From Diphasiastrum complanatum (Eukaryota; Streptophyta; Lycopodiopsida; Lycopodiales; Lycopodiaceae): 64,000 bases of DNA. This document shows, piece by piece, positions 22,640 through 34,428 of this stretch. Within the stretch, counting starts at the first letter, position 1. The number at the start of each line of letters is the position of its first letter. Under the pieces are notes generated by a model. That model searched no databases, was not told the origin of the DNA, and saw only the letters and a program-made list of their open reading frames with translations. Where the stretch lies: NCBI GenBank assembly GCA_029204225.1, contig CM055092.1, positions 84,274,694 through 84,338,693 of the forward strand. Reading direction: 5' to 3'. The translations under genes were made by a program, and so were the position numbers.

Positions 22640-24330
22640 ATTGAGATTTATCATATTTACTAAGGTAGAATGTTTATCTCTAGATAATGGCTTTGTCAAA
22701 ATATCAGCCAACATATTGTCGGTATGATGGTAATTAGTACAACATCTTTATTCTGAACTTTCTCTCTAAGAAAATGGAACTGAATTTCTATGTGTTTAGT
22801 TCTAGCATGAGTACGTGGGTTCAGAGATAGAGCTATGCAGCTCTGATTGTCGCACTGGAGTATTGTTGGACCGATCTGTAAGAATTGTAGATCCTGCAGT
22901 AGCCTTCTTAGCCAAATTATCTCCTTCATTGCTGATGTAGTTGCAACATATTCAGATTCTGTGGAGGACAACGAAATGCATTTTTGCTTTATGTTGTTCC
23001 ATGAAATGGGTCCTCCTGCAGGGAAACAAATAATCTGATGTGGATTTTTTGGTATCCACGTCTCCTGTCCAATTTGAATCTGAATATGTGATTAGTGTGA
23101 GTGCTTCTGTATTACCATTGTAGCCCAAAGCATAGTGCTTTGAAGCTTGAATATACCTTAGAACTCTTTGTAGAATTTTCTAGTGTTGTAAGTTTGGATT
23201 GGACATGTACTGAGATAATGTGCTTACTGCATATGCTAGATCAGGTCGTGTGTAGACCATAGAATACATTATAGATCCTATGACGGACTAATAAGAATAC
23301 CTACATATTTCTTGTTGATCTGCTTGAGTTTTGGGGCACATGTCTTTGGACAACTTAGATCATAGATCTGTAGGTGTGTCTATGGGCTTGCAGTCCTCCA
23401 TGCCATATCTGCAAAGCACATTGATTAAATAGGACTCTTGGCTTATAGTAATCCTTCTGCTTGCGTGATCTTTGTAAATCTCCATACTGAGTAGGTAATG
23501 GACTGGGCCTAAATCGGTCATCCAAAATTCTGATGAAAGTAGAGATTTGATTTTCTGTAATAACTGATTTGAATTGTTGATAATTAAGAAATCATCCACA
23601 TATAATGCTATTATAACATAGCTTGGCCCTTTACGTTTGAGATATACATTAGAGTCTGCAGAGCAAGAAGTGAAGTTATGCTGCAACAAGAAGTGATTTA
23701 TTCTATCATACCAAGCCATGGGAGCTTGCTTAAGACCATATAATGCCTTATGTAATTTACATATCAAATGGTCTTTGCCTTGAAGGACGTAACCTTCTGG
23801 TTGATAAATGAATATGTCTTCTTGTATGTATTCGTGAAGGAATGTTGTCTGGACATCCATCTGGTGAATGTCCAAATCCTCTATAGTAGCTATAGCCATC
23901 AAGGTGCGAATAGATTGATGCTTTACCACTGGACTAAAGGTGTCAGTGTAATCTATTCCATAAACTTACTCAAATCCTTTAACCACTAAATGAGCTTTCC
24001 ATTTAAATATTGATCCATTTGGCTTAAGCTTTAGCTTGAAGATCCATTAGAGTCAATAGGTTTAATACCTATAGGAGGATTAACAAGATTCCAGGTCTTG
24101 CTCTTCATCAAGGAATGATACTCAACATCCATGGCAGCCTTCCATTTGTATGCATTCGACATTGATAGTGCTTTTGCAACAGTGGCAGGTTCATCATTAC
24201 TGATGAATGCTTGAGGGACAAACCGATCAAGTTGTTGTAGTTGTCTTGTAGACCTTCGAACTACAAGTGCTTGAGTGGATGTTTCTCCTGGGTAAATGAC
24301 TGGGATAGCTTCAGCTTGTGGTTAAACAAT
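22640..24330 (-). pseudogene. Nested copia element: reverse transcriptase and RNase H
   Basis: RT (23,960-23,360): DIHQMDVQTTFLHEYIQ, GLKQAPMAWYDR, the catalytic ALYVDDFLI, DLGPVHYLLSMEI, then a broken connection and RNase H (22,971-22,696) with STESEYVATTSAMKEIIWLR, CDNQSCIALSLNP, TKHIEIQFHFLRE. N-terminal pieces of RT (WNLVNPPIGI near 24,080; EGLQDNYNNLI linker near 24,240) lie in other frames. Several stops and frameshifts separate the blocks. The YVDD and DNQS boxes are intact. Confidence 0.88.
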
Positions 24331-24779
24331 CATGGATCTAGGGCCCATGGAGCTGTTGGAACAAACTCCTGCATTTGAACATTCGTAGGTCAATGCCTAT
24401 CGATGGAGAATGGAGCTATTGTGACAGACTCTTGCATTGGTTGCTTCTGCTTGAAATTATGGAATTGTCTTCAAGAAAGAAAACATCACGGCTGACTGAG
24501 ATCTGACATGTATCAACATCATAGATACGATATGCCTTGTGTGACATTGAATGGCCGATAAAGATATACTTACAGCTTACTGGGTCTAACTTCTTTCTTA
24601 GATCAGATGGAATTTGAGGATAGCAGAGACATCCGAATATACGTAAATATTTCAGACTTGGTTTGTAGCCGTAGTAGGTCTCAAACGGTGTCTTGGAGTC
24701 GATTGCCTTTGTACTGGAATAATTTTGCAGATAGTAGGTCGTAGAAATTGCTTTAGCCCAAAAATTCTAGGGTAATTGA

Positions 24780-25540
24780 GCTTGATAGTCATGGATCATG
24801 CAGCTTCCAGTAATATTTAGTTCTTTCGCTTAGCTACGCCATTCTGCTATGGAGTGTAGTTGGCTGTAAACTGATGGTGCACGCCACATGATGATAAGTA
24901 GTTCACCATTTTATTGGATAGATACTCTCCCTCTGAATCAGACCGCAGGGCCCTGATTCTCTGACTAGTCTGATTCTTAGCATATTGCGTGAAATCTTTG
25001 AAGCAATTGAATGCTTCTGACTTGTTCTTTATGAACATGACTCTGGTGAACTGGGAGAAGTCATCAATAAATGTAATGAAATATAGAGTCTGACCCAAAG
25101 AGGCTACACTCATAGGACCACATAAGTCACTGTGAATTAGTGACAGAATGGACTTCGCTCTTTTGGCTTGTCCTCTTGCAAATTTTGTTCTAGGTTGTTT
25201 CCCTAGTAGACAATTTTCACAGACAGTCTGATTAGTTGTAGAAATAACAATGATATTCATATTCTTGACCAATTTTTTATGATGCATGTACAAGATTGAA
25301 TATATGTTTAACTGACCTAGTCTTTGATGCCAAACATGGGCATCAGAGTTACTCACAGAAAGTGCATAATCATGACTTAGAATATACAAATTTCCCGCTC
25401 TGTGTGCAAAGAGGATTTCATTGGAGTTCTTATAAAAAATAGTATATTGACTAGCAGTAAACAAAGCTCTATAGCCTTGATCAGTGTCTAGTGATGTCGT
25501 CAGAGAACTGTAGTCGAATGGACCCTTGGCCTTCAACCCT
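24780..25540 (-). pseudogene. Nested copia element: integrase with substituted catalytic Glu
   Basis: Open for 229 residues from 25,536: gag_pre-integrase (HVWHQRLGQLN), CENCLLGKQ zinc-finger cysteines, HSDLCGPM (first Asp), FITFIDDFSQF, LRSDSEGEYLS (second Asp, with Ser-Glu for Asn-Gly). A stop at 24,844-24,846 sits in YTP*QNG and the following bases read QNGVAKRKN, so the catalytic Glu of the usual GVAERKN is Lys. Both changes fit single transitions (CAG/CAA to TAG; GAG to AAG). Confidence 0.88.
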
Positions 25541-25914
25541 GTGTGAACTTGAGTCGCCGAAGAAAATGTGCTTTGAATCTATTGCTGTGAGAGTAGAAAA
25601 TAGGTTCTTACATGAAGTCATGTACTATGAATCACCTGAATCAAGATACCATTGATAGGCATCTCTACTTAGTTGATCTTGTACCATCAGCTCCGTGTCT
25701 TCTTCTTGTGCATTTTTGACAGTGTCAGAGCTTCCCTCTTGGTGCTGCTACATCTTTTTTCTCACTTCATTGTGCTTGAGGATGCGGCAATCCTTTATGT
25801 CGTGATTGGATCTTTTGCAATACATGCAAAAGAGTTTGGTCTTTGGTGATTGTTGACTGTGTTGTTGCTGTTGTTGCTGCATTGAGACTGGCTGCTCTGT
25901 CTTCTATTGGATTT
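25541..25914 (-). pseudogene. Nested copia element: gag zinc knuckle and protease site
   Basis: Minus strand: a Gln run (QQQQQQHSQQ), then CMYCKRSNHDIKDC, a perfect CX2CX4HX4C knuckle (about 25,788-25,829), then WYLDSGDS*YMTS, the aspartic protease active site (normally DSGAS.HM) with a stop. It is cut at 25,914 by the plus-strand LTR. Confidence 0.82.
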
Positions 25915-27672
25915 ATCTCCTCTACTCTCCTAAATCCTACGTTAATCTACCTCCATTCATGCTGCTGTATTTCACTTTTGTTGTCACACAAATTGCATAT
26001 CTACATGTAAAATAAGATAGGCGAATAAAATGCGACTATCTGCATAAATACAAGTAAATTTCCATAGGCGAAAAAGGTGACACTGTGTTTTTACACGTAA
26101 TTTGAGACAGGCAAAAAAAAATGACACTGCCCTACAAATGCTAAAGGTGCCTATATAGAAAAGCTTAAGGCATTTGTTAGAGTGTCGCGTTTCTCGCATT
26201 TTCATCAACGTTAATTTCAGCAAAGGTTGACGTTGTGGCCTTCTCACACTCATCCTATGCAGTGTGCAATCAGATTTGACAATGACAGCAGCCACCCACG
26301 ATCTCCCATAGACAGCACATTCACTTTTGTACTTTCTTCATCTGCACACCTGTAAAAATTATGTATATATATTGAATACCATCTACGTATTCATTATGTG
26401 AAACTTAACAATGGCATTAGAATGAAACATCACTGATAATCAAAGATAGACATTGTAGATGCCTTTGAAGAAACAAAATGTTTCTATTGCCAAAGCTTTG
26501 CTAGTTTTACACCCTGATTTTGACCAAAAAGACACAGGAAACAAAAATGTTCGCAAACAATTTCACGACACACGACACGAAATTGTTTCGCAACACAAAA
26601 TCATTCGTGCTCCACAAAGGACCAAGAAGATCAGCCAAGTACCATGAGATATAAGTATTTGATCAGATATCATGACATCAGCAAAAGTACTCTAGAACAT
26701 GGCTAATCTGCAACTCTTGTAATCTATGATTAATTGTAGATGTTTAATCTTTCTGATCTAGGAAATTACACGACGTGACACAAAAAAGTTTGCAAACTAT
26801 ATACTTTTTACTTGATGCATAAAACTGTAAGACGAAAATATACAAAGTATATGTCCACCTGTGAGCGAGACAATTTTGTAAGAGGAACAACGGATCCAGA
26901 AGTCCGGTAGTAAGCGAGACACTATTTGTGAGAGAATTGCATTTCTCTCACGCCAATGCACTGTCTGGATCTGTCGCACAGTGCTTGAAATCAGAAGATC
27001 AATAGATAATATTGTAGCTGTTATGTGCATATTATTTTGAATGATTGTATGATCTCGAAGGAATATTTGTCTACTACTAATCATGTATCTGATTCACTTG
27101 TTTATTCAATTTTACACATTGGCTTGATCTTGTTGAATGCTATAGTAATCTATAACATAGATCAGCAGTGTTTGTCTACATTCTGGAGTTGTAGAATTTC
27201 ACACGAACTGATTTTACTCGCGAATGTTTTCACTTTGTGTTTCACTTTGTTTCACTTCGCGATCACTTGGCTTTCAGCAGAAATCAATTTCAGAGCTCAT
27301 TCAAGTTTTGTTTCTCTTCTCTTCATTTCGTCTAGTTTTATTTTGTTTCGTTTCGCTTCGTTATAGAGCTTGATTGATCTTTTTCGTGAATTCTTCTCTT
27401 TCATCTAATTTTGCTTCATTTCATTTTGTTTTGTTTTGCTTCATTACAGAACCTGATTGATCCTTTTTGCAAATTCTTTTCTTTCGTCTAATTTCGCTTC
27501 GTTTCGTTTTGTTTCGTTTCATTACAGAGCTTGATTGGATCTCGAATTCTTCTTGAGTAGGAATTATTCTTGATCAGAATAGTTTCGCGAAATGTTCGTG
27601 AATCGTTTGAGAGACTCCTATCAGTTTGTTACTAGAATTTTACCGGAATTTTAAGTTTGCACTTTTCCATCA
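25915..27672 (+). mobile_element. LTR of a plus-strand copia element
   Basis: The segment begins TATTGGATTTATCTCC, matching the LTR-like start TGTTGGATTATC at 42,480, and ends TTTTCCATCA one base before a primer-binding site. It contains the recurrent 'GCGACACTGTG/TTACACG/AGGCAAAAAA' sequence (about 25,990-26,180) and the 83-bp tandem repeats at 27,314. 1.76 kb is long for copia; it may include other inserted sequence. No second LTR was found. Confidence 0.55.
27314..27555 (+). repeat. About 83-bp tandem repeat, three copies, inside an LTR
   Basis: Each unit has TTCGTCTAATTT, a T/C-rich CGTTTCGTTTTGTTT part and TACAGAGCTTGATTGATC. The copies are imperfect. Confidence 0.8.
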
Positions 27673-27673
27673 G

Positions 27674-27686
27674 TGGTATTAGAGCC
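27674..27686 (+). promoter_or_regulatory. Primer-binding site (initiator tRNA-Met)
   Basis: TGGTATTAGAGCC, one mismatch from the common TGGTATCAGAGCC, one base after the LTR end. Confidence 0.8.
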
Positions 27687-27786
27687 ACCCTGTCATAGTC
27701 TGACATAGTCGAAAAGCTATCAGATCCAAGTGGCTAAGCATTCAAACAAAGAACCATTAACAAGTGAAAACACAAATTCAGGAGCA

Positions 27787-28645
27787 ATGGCTTCAATAAG
27801 TAGCATACAATCCAAGATTTGTACAGTCCTGGATTCATCAAGATCTAACTTCCTAGCATGGAAGGTTAAGACCTCGCTAATACTAAAGGGGAAAGGATTA
27901 TTCCCCTGGGTAGATGGCACCGAGGAGATGCCTACAACAACATGCAAGGAGCTACACGAATGGAGGGAGAAGAATGACAAGGCAGTAGCCTTGTTATCAT
28001 CATCCATCGAGGATAGCCTGACTCTTGACCTGGCTACACTCTCTAAAGCAAAAGAGATGTGGGATACTGTACTCACAAGAATTCAGATGAAATCACGCAG
28101 TCTAATTATAATGCTTGAAGATCAGCTGACAAACCTGCAGTGGGATGGCAAAGACCTCACTTCCTTTATTAGGAAGATGAAGGATCTATTGCTTTCACTA
28201 CACAATTTTGGAGCCAAAAATGCAGTGTCAGCAGAGAAGCAGCTCACTTATCTATTGAGAGCCTTACCAAGATCCTTCTAGACAACCAAAACACTGCTAG
28301 CAAAGCATCCTACAATGACACTCGAAAAGGCAATTGTCGAGATTCGAGAAGAAGTCGAGGTCGAGAGCACCTTGATCACAAGGATGTTTCTAACCAAGCT
28401 CCTTACAGTGACAATGAGTGAGATGCAAACGCAAAGGACATACTGTCGACTCAGGTTGGCTTAATCCAAAAATTGAGTGTATCCACTATCATAAGAAGGG
28501 TTATGCAACCATGGACTGTCACCAGAACCCAAGAAACAAATCAGCTCAAAGTAGACAGGAGAACCATAATAGTTTGTCCTATGTCAAGGAGCCAGATTGC
28601 TCAAAGATGGGCGAAGAAAGATCAAATCATAGAAATTCAACCGCC
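27787..28645 (+). pseudogene. Copia Gag of the plus-strand element
   Basis: From ATG 27,787: SSRSNFLAWKVKTSLIL and KGLFPWVDGTEEMP, then EWREKNDKAVALLSSSIED, KAKEMWDTVLTRI and SFIRKMKDLLLSLHNFG, a typical UBN2-type Gag. A TAG at 28,279-28,281 breaks the frame, the reading continues EKAIVEIREEVEVES, and a frameshift near 28,410 leads to two decayed zinc knuckles: CKRKGHTVDSGW (second Cys lost) and CIHYHKKGYATMDC (a Cys and a His changed). A GTG-initiated extension upstream to 27,730 has no family support. Confidence 0.88.
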
Positions 28646-29300
28646 TAAATTTGTGTAGACATATATGCAGTATCAACACCTAACACACAGGAGGTGATTC
28701 TTGATTCATGAGCTACCTCACACTTCGTTACATCAAGATGAATCATGTCTGATTTCTGAAGTGCAGATCCATCAAGATTTATCGTTCTTAGAGATGGATC
28801 AAACATCAAGTGAATGGTATTGGTTCATTGTGGCTCAACACAAACAGTAGAGACAGACGACTCGAAGATGTTTTGTTCATGACCACACTGTAGCAAGACT
28901 TGCTATCAGTGGCAAGAATAGCTGATGTAGAGATGCGTGTGACGTTCTTAGATGAAGCATGCAATGTTGTTGATGCAAGTACTAGTACTCTAATCACTCA
29001 AGATAAAAAAAAAGGCAATCTGTATCACTTGAAGGTACGCCTGCCTGTAGATCAAGTGCAACAGACTATGATGATTCGCCAAATATTCTATGGCACAAGA
29101 GACTATGCCATATGAATTGAACGGCACTACATCAAGCAAGCCATCATGGAGCAATTACAGGGGTGACTTGTGATGCATGTTTGAAGGATAAGATGTCACA
29201 TACTCCTTTTATCAAAGACTATTCTCCCACCCGAGCCTTCTCTTTTCAAGAAAAACTGGACCGAGCCCCTTTGTTACCATCTCAACTGACGAGCACTTAA
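28646..29300 (+). pseudogene. Protease and integrase N-terminus of the plus-strand copia element
   Basis: VILDS*ATSHFVTS at about 28,693-28,735 is the protease active site (LDSGATSHF) with the Gly codon turned to TGA. SVARIADVEMRVTFLDEA and KKGNLYHLKV (28,900-29,040) precede the integrase. 29,170-29,285 reads CLKDKMSHTPFIKD, the HHCC-finger end, and then similarity stops. No catalytic integrase core is present. Confidence 0.78.
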
Positions 29301-29390
29301 AAAAAAAGTACCTAATCTCGACCTAGTCTTGAGCGTCAGCTCTCCACCAAGTTATATTAGTACCATATCAACCAAGTCGGTAAACCACTC

Positions 29391-29862
<472 letters not shown>

Positions 29863-29899
29863 TTAAATCTTAAATCAATGTAAAATGCTAAACATGTTC

Positions 29900-30102
<203 letters not shown>

Positions 30103-30289
30103 TTTAATTTTTGAAAAAAGACTCCAAAATCTTTCAATATCTTCAACCATACATGTACACTTCACCTCTTCTCTCTCTTTCTCTCTCACAAATTACAAAT
30201 CTAATAATCCTAAATCTACTATCCTAAATAATACTAATAATCTATTAGAAGACCATTCAAAACCATTTTAAATCAATGTAAAATTTAAA

Positions 30290-30500
30290 AATACACACAC
30301 ACACTCTCTCTCTCTTCATCTCATTTTATCTTTCACACTCTCTATCTCCTCTTCAAACAAACAAACAAACATCAACCTCAAACAAACAAACAAAAAGCAA
30401 AACAAACAAAAATCAAGCACCAACCTCAAACAATGATCTTCAAGCACTGATCTTCAAGCACCTTCAAGCACTGATCTTCAAGCCCTCAAGCACTGATCGC
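30290..30500 (+). repeat. Low-complexity ACAC/CTCT, CAAA and TCTTCAAGCACTGA repeats
   Basis: ACAC-CTCT at 30,292-30,315, CAAACAAACAAA runs at 30,355-30,410, then four partial copies of TCTTCAAGCACTGA to 30,500. Confidence 0.85.
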
Positions 30501-30517
30501 CCTCAATCGCTCCAAAG

Positions 30518-30772
30518 ATGCTCAAATCTGCAAAAGACAAAGTGAAAGAGAAGGCACTAGATCGCGTGAATTGGAAGATTGAAACAGATGTCGAAATCCG
30601 ATGGCCTCCAAACACGTTGGAATCCATCGTCTGTGCCCATTCAGGCCCGAACAAATGTGCCAGATGTCGTGGACAGGCTTTTTGGCTTGCCGACATGGAC
30701 GTCGGAATCCGACGCACGTCGGATTCCGACGTCCACGTCGGATTACACGTATTTTTTTTTAAAAATCTGTGA
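30518..30772 (+). other. Unidentified open frame containing a perfect hairpin
   Basis: The 84-residue frame from ATG 30,518 is Lys-rich at first (KSAKDKVKEKALDRV) and has SGPNKCARCRGQAFW. No family was recognised. Its last third is produced by the GTCGGANTCCGAC inverted repeat, which argues against a conserved protein. It may be chance. Confidence 0.25.
30696..30735. repeat. Perfect 19-bp inverted repeat with 2-base spacer
   Basis: TGGACGTCGGAATCCGACG, then CA, then its exact reverse complement. Decayed GTCGGACTC/GTCGGATT relatives recur to about 30,930 (for example 30,795-30,830 and 30,893-30,925). Confidence 0.93.
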
Positions 30773-30992
30773 CAGGTCATATCCACGTCTGCATGTCGAA
30801 GTCCGACATGTTGGACTCTGACGTGCCTTTGAAAAATTGGTTGCTGCCCATATTTACCGATCGTTGGACTCTGATATTCGGATTTTTTACTGGGACGTCG
30901 GACCTTGACGTGTCGGATTGCGACGAATTATGAAATTTTTGAGCATACGTAGGACACGGACATCAAAATTTGCGCGATATGTTATTGTGATG

Positions 30993-31147
30993 ATTTCTAT
31001 CCCTAATGTTCTCTTCGAGTCTGATAGGTGTAGTCATGCTTGAGGAAAGAGTGAAATAGCTTATTCCGTTGCGCACGAACGATTTCCATTCGAGTTCATT
31101 TCTTTTCGAGTTTTGAGTTCGCTTCTTTTCGTGTTCGTTTTCTTTTC
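30993..31147 (+). repeat. About 155-bp direct repeat, left copy
   Basis: It matches 33,449-33,602 (ATTTCTATC.CTAAT.TTCT.TTCGAGTC.GATAGG ... TTTCCATTCGAGTTCATTTC) in the same orientation. The two copies bracket a truncated copia element. Confidence 0.85.
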
Positions 31148-31512
31148 AATCAACTCTTTGGAAACTAGAGAAGATCTGCTTTCTAAGAGTAAGAAGTCTT
31201 GGTGTGATCTTTGCCTCAAAAAAGTTCTTAAGAGTTTCCCAAGTATGCTTGGCTGAGGTACATGAACTTATTTCTCTCAACATCTGATCAGAGATATTCA
31301 ATTTGATGATATGAAGAGCAATTTTTGCTCTCTTCTTGAATCTTTGAGCCTCATCATGAGCTTTAGGTTCAACTTCAATCTCCAATACTATGTCCATTAC
31401 ACCATAAAGAATCAACAAAGACTCTATCCTATCCTTCCAAACTGAATAGTTGGAGGTATTTAGTCTCTCACTAGTTTAAAAGAAAAAATCTCCTACAGAT
31501 GCCATGTATGTG
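31148..31512 (-). pseudogene. Copia Gag fragment of a truncated minus-strand element
   Basis: From ATG 31,512 on the minus strand: SERLNTSNYSVWKDRIESLL, VMDIVLEIEVEP, KKRAKIALHIIKLNISDQ, TSAKHTWETLKNFFEAK, RLLTLRKQIFSSFQ. A TAA nine codons in (FFF*TSERL) and abrupt truncation near 31,148 make it a pseudogene. Downstream gag, protease and pol are absent. Confidence 0.85.
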
Positions 31513-32579
31513 AAGACTTCTTGTAGATGGACAACAACATAGAATTGAGTGTGTTGCTTTTTTTACAATAGGAACCAAAACAATTAAGTGTACTATCAAA
31601 TCCTATGCAAAGTCTTGCAACAACATTTGATAGGTCTCAAATATTCCACCAAAACAAAACAAACAAGATCAACCTCTCAACTTGAATTGGAGTATAGACG
31701 AATTTTGTACTTTCTTCTTTTGGCATGTGTGAAATGCTTAACACCACTATTGACTTAGATACACTCAAATTGTATGAAACAATGTGTTACATGACTCAAA
31801 ATTTTGTCTAGATCTCAAGTTTGTTGAACTGGTATACACAAAAGATGGATTTGAATGTGTTGCTTCTCTTTTACAATAGGAACAAAAAACAATTGGGTAT
31901 TCTACAAATCCTATGCAAAACCTTGCAACAGTTATGTGAGTCCTTGCTCACAATAGAAAATTAATCACTTTGAATTTGGATCTAGCCTCTATCTTCTGAT
32001 GAAGCACTTACAATTCTAATGTCAAATTCTACCATGAGTTTCAAATGAATGAAACACACTTTAGAATCACACATTCAACTCAAACACAACCCTTTGTGTG
32101 AAATGATGTGACTATGACAATAGAATCTTGACTTATCCAATTCTATCTCAGATTGATTACAAAAAACTGTGAATGATGAATCATGCATGCAATGTTATCA
32201 AATCAAAAAGTGTCCACTCGGGTTTTGGGTCTCTCCCTACCCTTCTTTAAGAGCTTATAACTCCTACTAGGATCATCAGAATGAATTGAAACAATTGCAA
32301 TGGAAAGAGGGTTCTTCTAGCTTTCCAACAAGCTATAATGTCAGTACTTTGGACCTAGCACAAAGGAAATAGAGGCAAATGAAGTATTCTGATTTTCACA
32401 CGTGTGAAATGTCAAAATTCCGTACATACTTTGTTCTGGACTGAAAATATCAGTTCTAATCTCATTTATCAAAAAATTGTTCAAGAATAGATAGCAAAAA
32501 AGTGCTAAATAGCTTCCTAGCTTGAATTGTCACAGAATTCTTCAAACACCTGATGTTAGTAGCATTCAAAGCATGGTAT
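31513..32579 (-). other. Leader region of the truncated copia element
   Basis: About 1.07 kb between primer-binding site and gag, no open frame of note. Two near-copies of TTGCTTTTTTTTACAATAGGAACCAAAACAATT-type sequence (about 31,552 and 31,860) show an internal duplication. Confidence 0.55.
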
Positions 32580-32592
32580 GACTCTAATACCA
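32580..32592 (-). promoter_or_regulatory. Primer-binding site
   Basis: The minus strand reads TGGTATTAGAGTC immediately after the LTR end ...TTTTTCACA. Confidence 0.78.
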
Positions 32593-33420
32593 TGTGAAAA
32601 ATCCAGCAAGTTCACACGTGTGGGAAACCACAAGAAATGTGTGAATGATCTTGACCATGCTTTGTGGTGGCGCACAGATCACCTATAAAGCAATCCTGCA
32701 ATCTATCAACAGATCTATGGCTAGAGCACAATCTAGAATGCTACAGATCAAAGCTACATTAATTCCTCACAACTAGGAAAAGTACACAAGCTTGATCATG
32801 TATGAAGAAGACACAAAATTCGAGTTAGAGAGAGAGAGTAATTACAAGCAATATTGAATGAGATCCAAAATTTGACATTATGACATTACAAATACTTGAT
32901 TCTTCATTAGAAATGAATGAGAATGATATGTACATATATAGGAGAGCCAGAATTCGTGGTACTCCTTGCATTCAATGCATATCCTACACCTATTCAAGTG
33001 AAAACTACCATTATCTTGACACCTAACTGCTTGCATGCACAGATTGCACCTAACTTCTACCTACTTTCTCCAAATGGCAATTTCTCAACTAGCCATGTCT
33101 ACATGCATGTGTCCATTAGAGTGTTTGCATGCTTTGCATGTCACAATGGAAACTTAGGACATAATGCATTTATTGTGGCTCGAGTTTCTACAAGGCCATA
33201 ATTGACCAATTCCATGTGAATTTCTATATGCATGTCAAACTAGACATTGTCAACATCATTGCATGTCATACTAGACCAACTAGACTTCATGCATGTCATT
33301 GGAATTTGATCTACCTAACCCAAACTCGCCCTATTCTAAAAGGATATGTGCTCAATTCACATACCTTGGATATGTTCAAAGTATTTACATGGGTAGGACC
33401 CCCCAAACATCAACAACATA
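32593..33420 (-). repeat. 5' LTR of the truncated copia element
   Basis: The low end is fixed by the primer site (TGTGAAAAATCC on the + strand). The high end is uncertain, placed at the CAACAACA near 33,420. Confidence 0.55.
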
Positions 33421-33448
33421 TGATATATATGTTTTACAATTTTTAACA

Positions 33449-33602
33449 ATTTCTATCACTAATATTCTATTCGAGTCCGATAGGCATAGTCATGCTTGAG
33501 AAAATAGTGAGATAGCTTATTCCGCTGTGGATGAACAATTTCCATTCGAGTTCATTTCTTTTCGAGTTTTGAGTTTGCTTCTTTTCATGTTCATTTCTTT
33601 TC
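33449..33602 (+). repeat. About 155-bp direct repeat, right copy
   Basis: Partner of 30,993-31,147. Confidence 0.85.
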
Positions 33603-33605
33603 GAG

Positions 33606-34280
33606 TTATCTTCTTCACATCCCTCTTTCCAACACCTTCATCTTCTTGTCCTTGAAGTTCTTCTTCTTCTTGGACTGCTGCTTATTAGAGTACAATGCCA
33701 TTGGCTTGGTACTCGTTGTGGATAAGCTTTTTCTCCTGACTTCTTCCTACAATAGGCTTGCTATCAACTTCTGGAGAGACAACATAAGAGTATTGCTCAA
33801 AAAAAATACTAGGTTGTTGTAGGAGGATGGAAGACTGGCAATAAGAGACATTGTTGAGTCTTTTTCTAAAATAGGAGAACCTATGACAGCAAGTTGATTC
33901 AGCAACTGTTTGAATTCGTTCAGGTGATCGCTGACTGAGGTGCCTTTGCTCATCTTGAGTGTGAGGACCTTCTTCCCTAGAAATAGACAAGTCGATACAT
34001 CTGAAGTCTCATAGATACTTGTTAGGATATCCCACGCTTCTTTGGAGGTGTACTGTTTGATACGTGAGAACTCTGAGTGTCTTTCATATTCAAGGATACA
34101 ATGGCAATTGCTTTCCATGCTGGAAGTAGTTCAGGTTTTGCTGGTCTGACTATAGAACCATTTATGGATTTTCCATAGCTCCTTCTCGATTAAGATCATC
34201 CTCATCTTGAAATTCCACATGTGGAAGTCATCTCTATTGAATTTGTTAATCAAGCGGATCTCTGAGGTTGAACCTTCCAT
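33606..34280 (-). pseudogene. Copia Gag of the nested element (N-terminal part)
   Basis: From ATG 34,280: INKFNRDDFHMWNFKMRMIL and EKELWKIH (start of plant copia Gag), a stop and frameshift near 34,130, then EFSRIKQYTSKEAWDILTSIYE, LTLKMSKGTSVSDHLNEFKQLL, SLPSSYNNLVFFLSN (UBN2 domain). It ends in a basic stretch (SNKQQSKKKKNFKDKK) that normally precedes the zinc knuckle. The knuckle is found 7.7 kb away at 25,8xx, beyond the foreign block. Confidence 0.82.
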
Positions 34281-34390
34281 TAAAACCGAGGAACAGAGAT
34301 TAAACACGAACAGGATGAATTAGCTCTTAAGAAATAAGAACATATTAAGTTCTATTATAAATCCTAGACTCTAGTAATCCAATAAACCAG

Positions 34391-34403
34391 GGCTCTGATA
34401 CCA
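34391..34403 (-). promoter_or_regulatory. Primer-binding site of the nested copia element
   Basis: The minus strand is TGGTATCAGAGCC. A second, weaker TGGTATTAGAGC lies inside the LTR edge at 34,459-34,470. Confidence 0.78.
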
Positions 34404-34428
34404 CTTTGTTGGAAGCTTTGTACCAATT

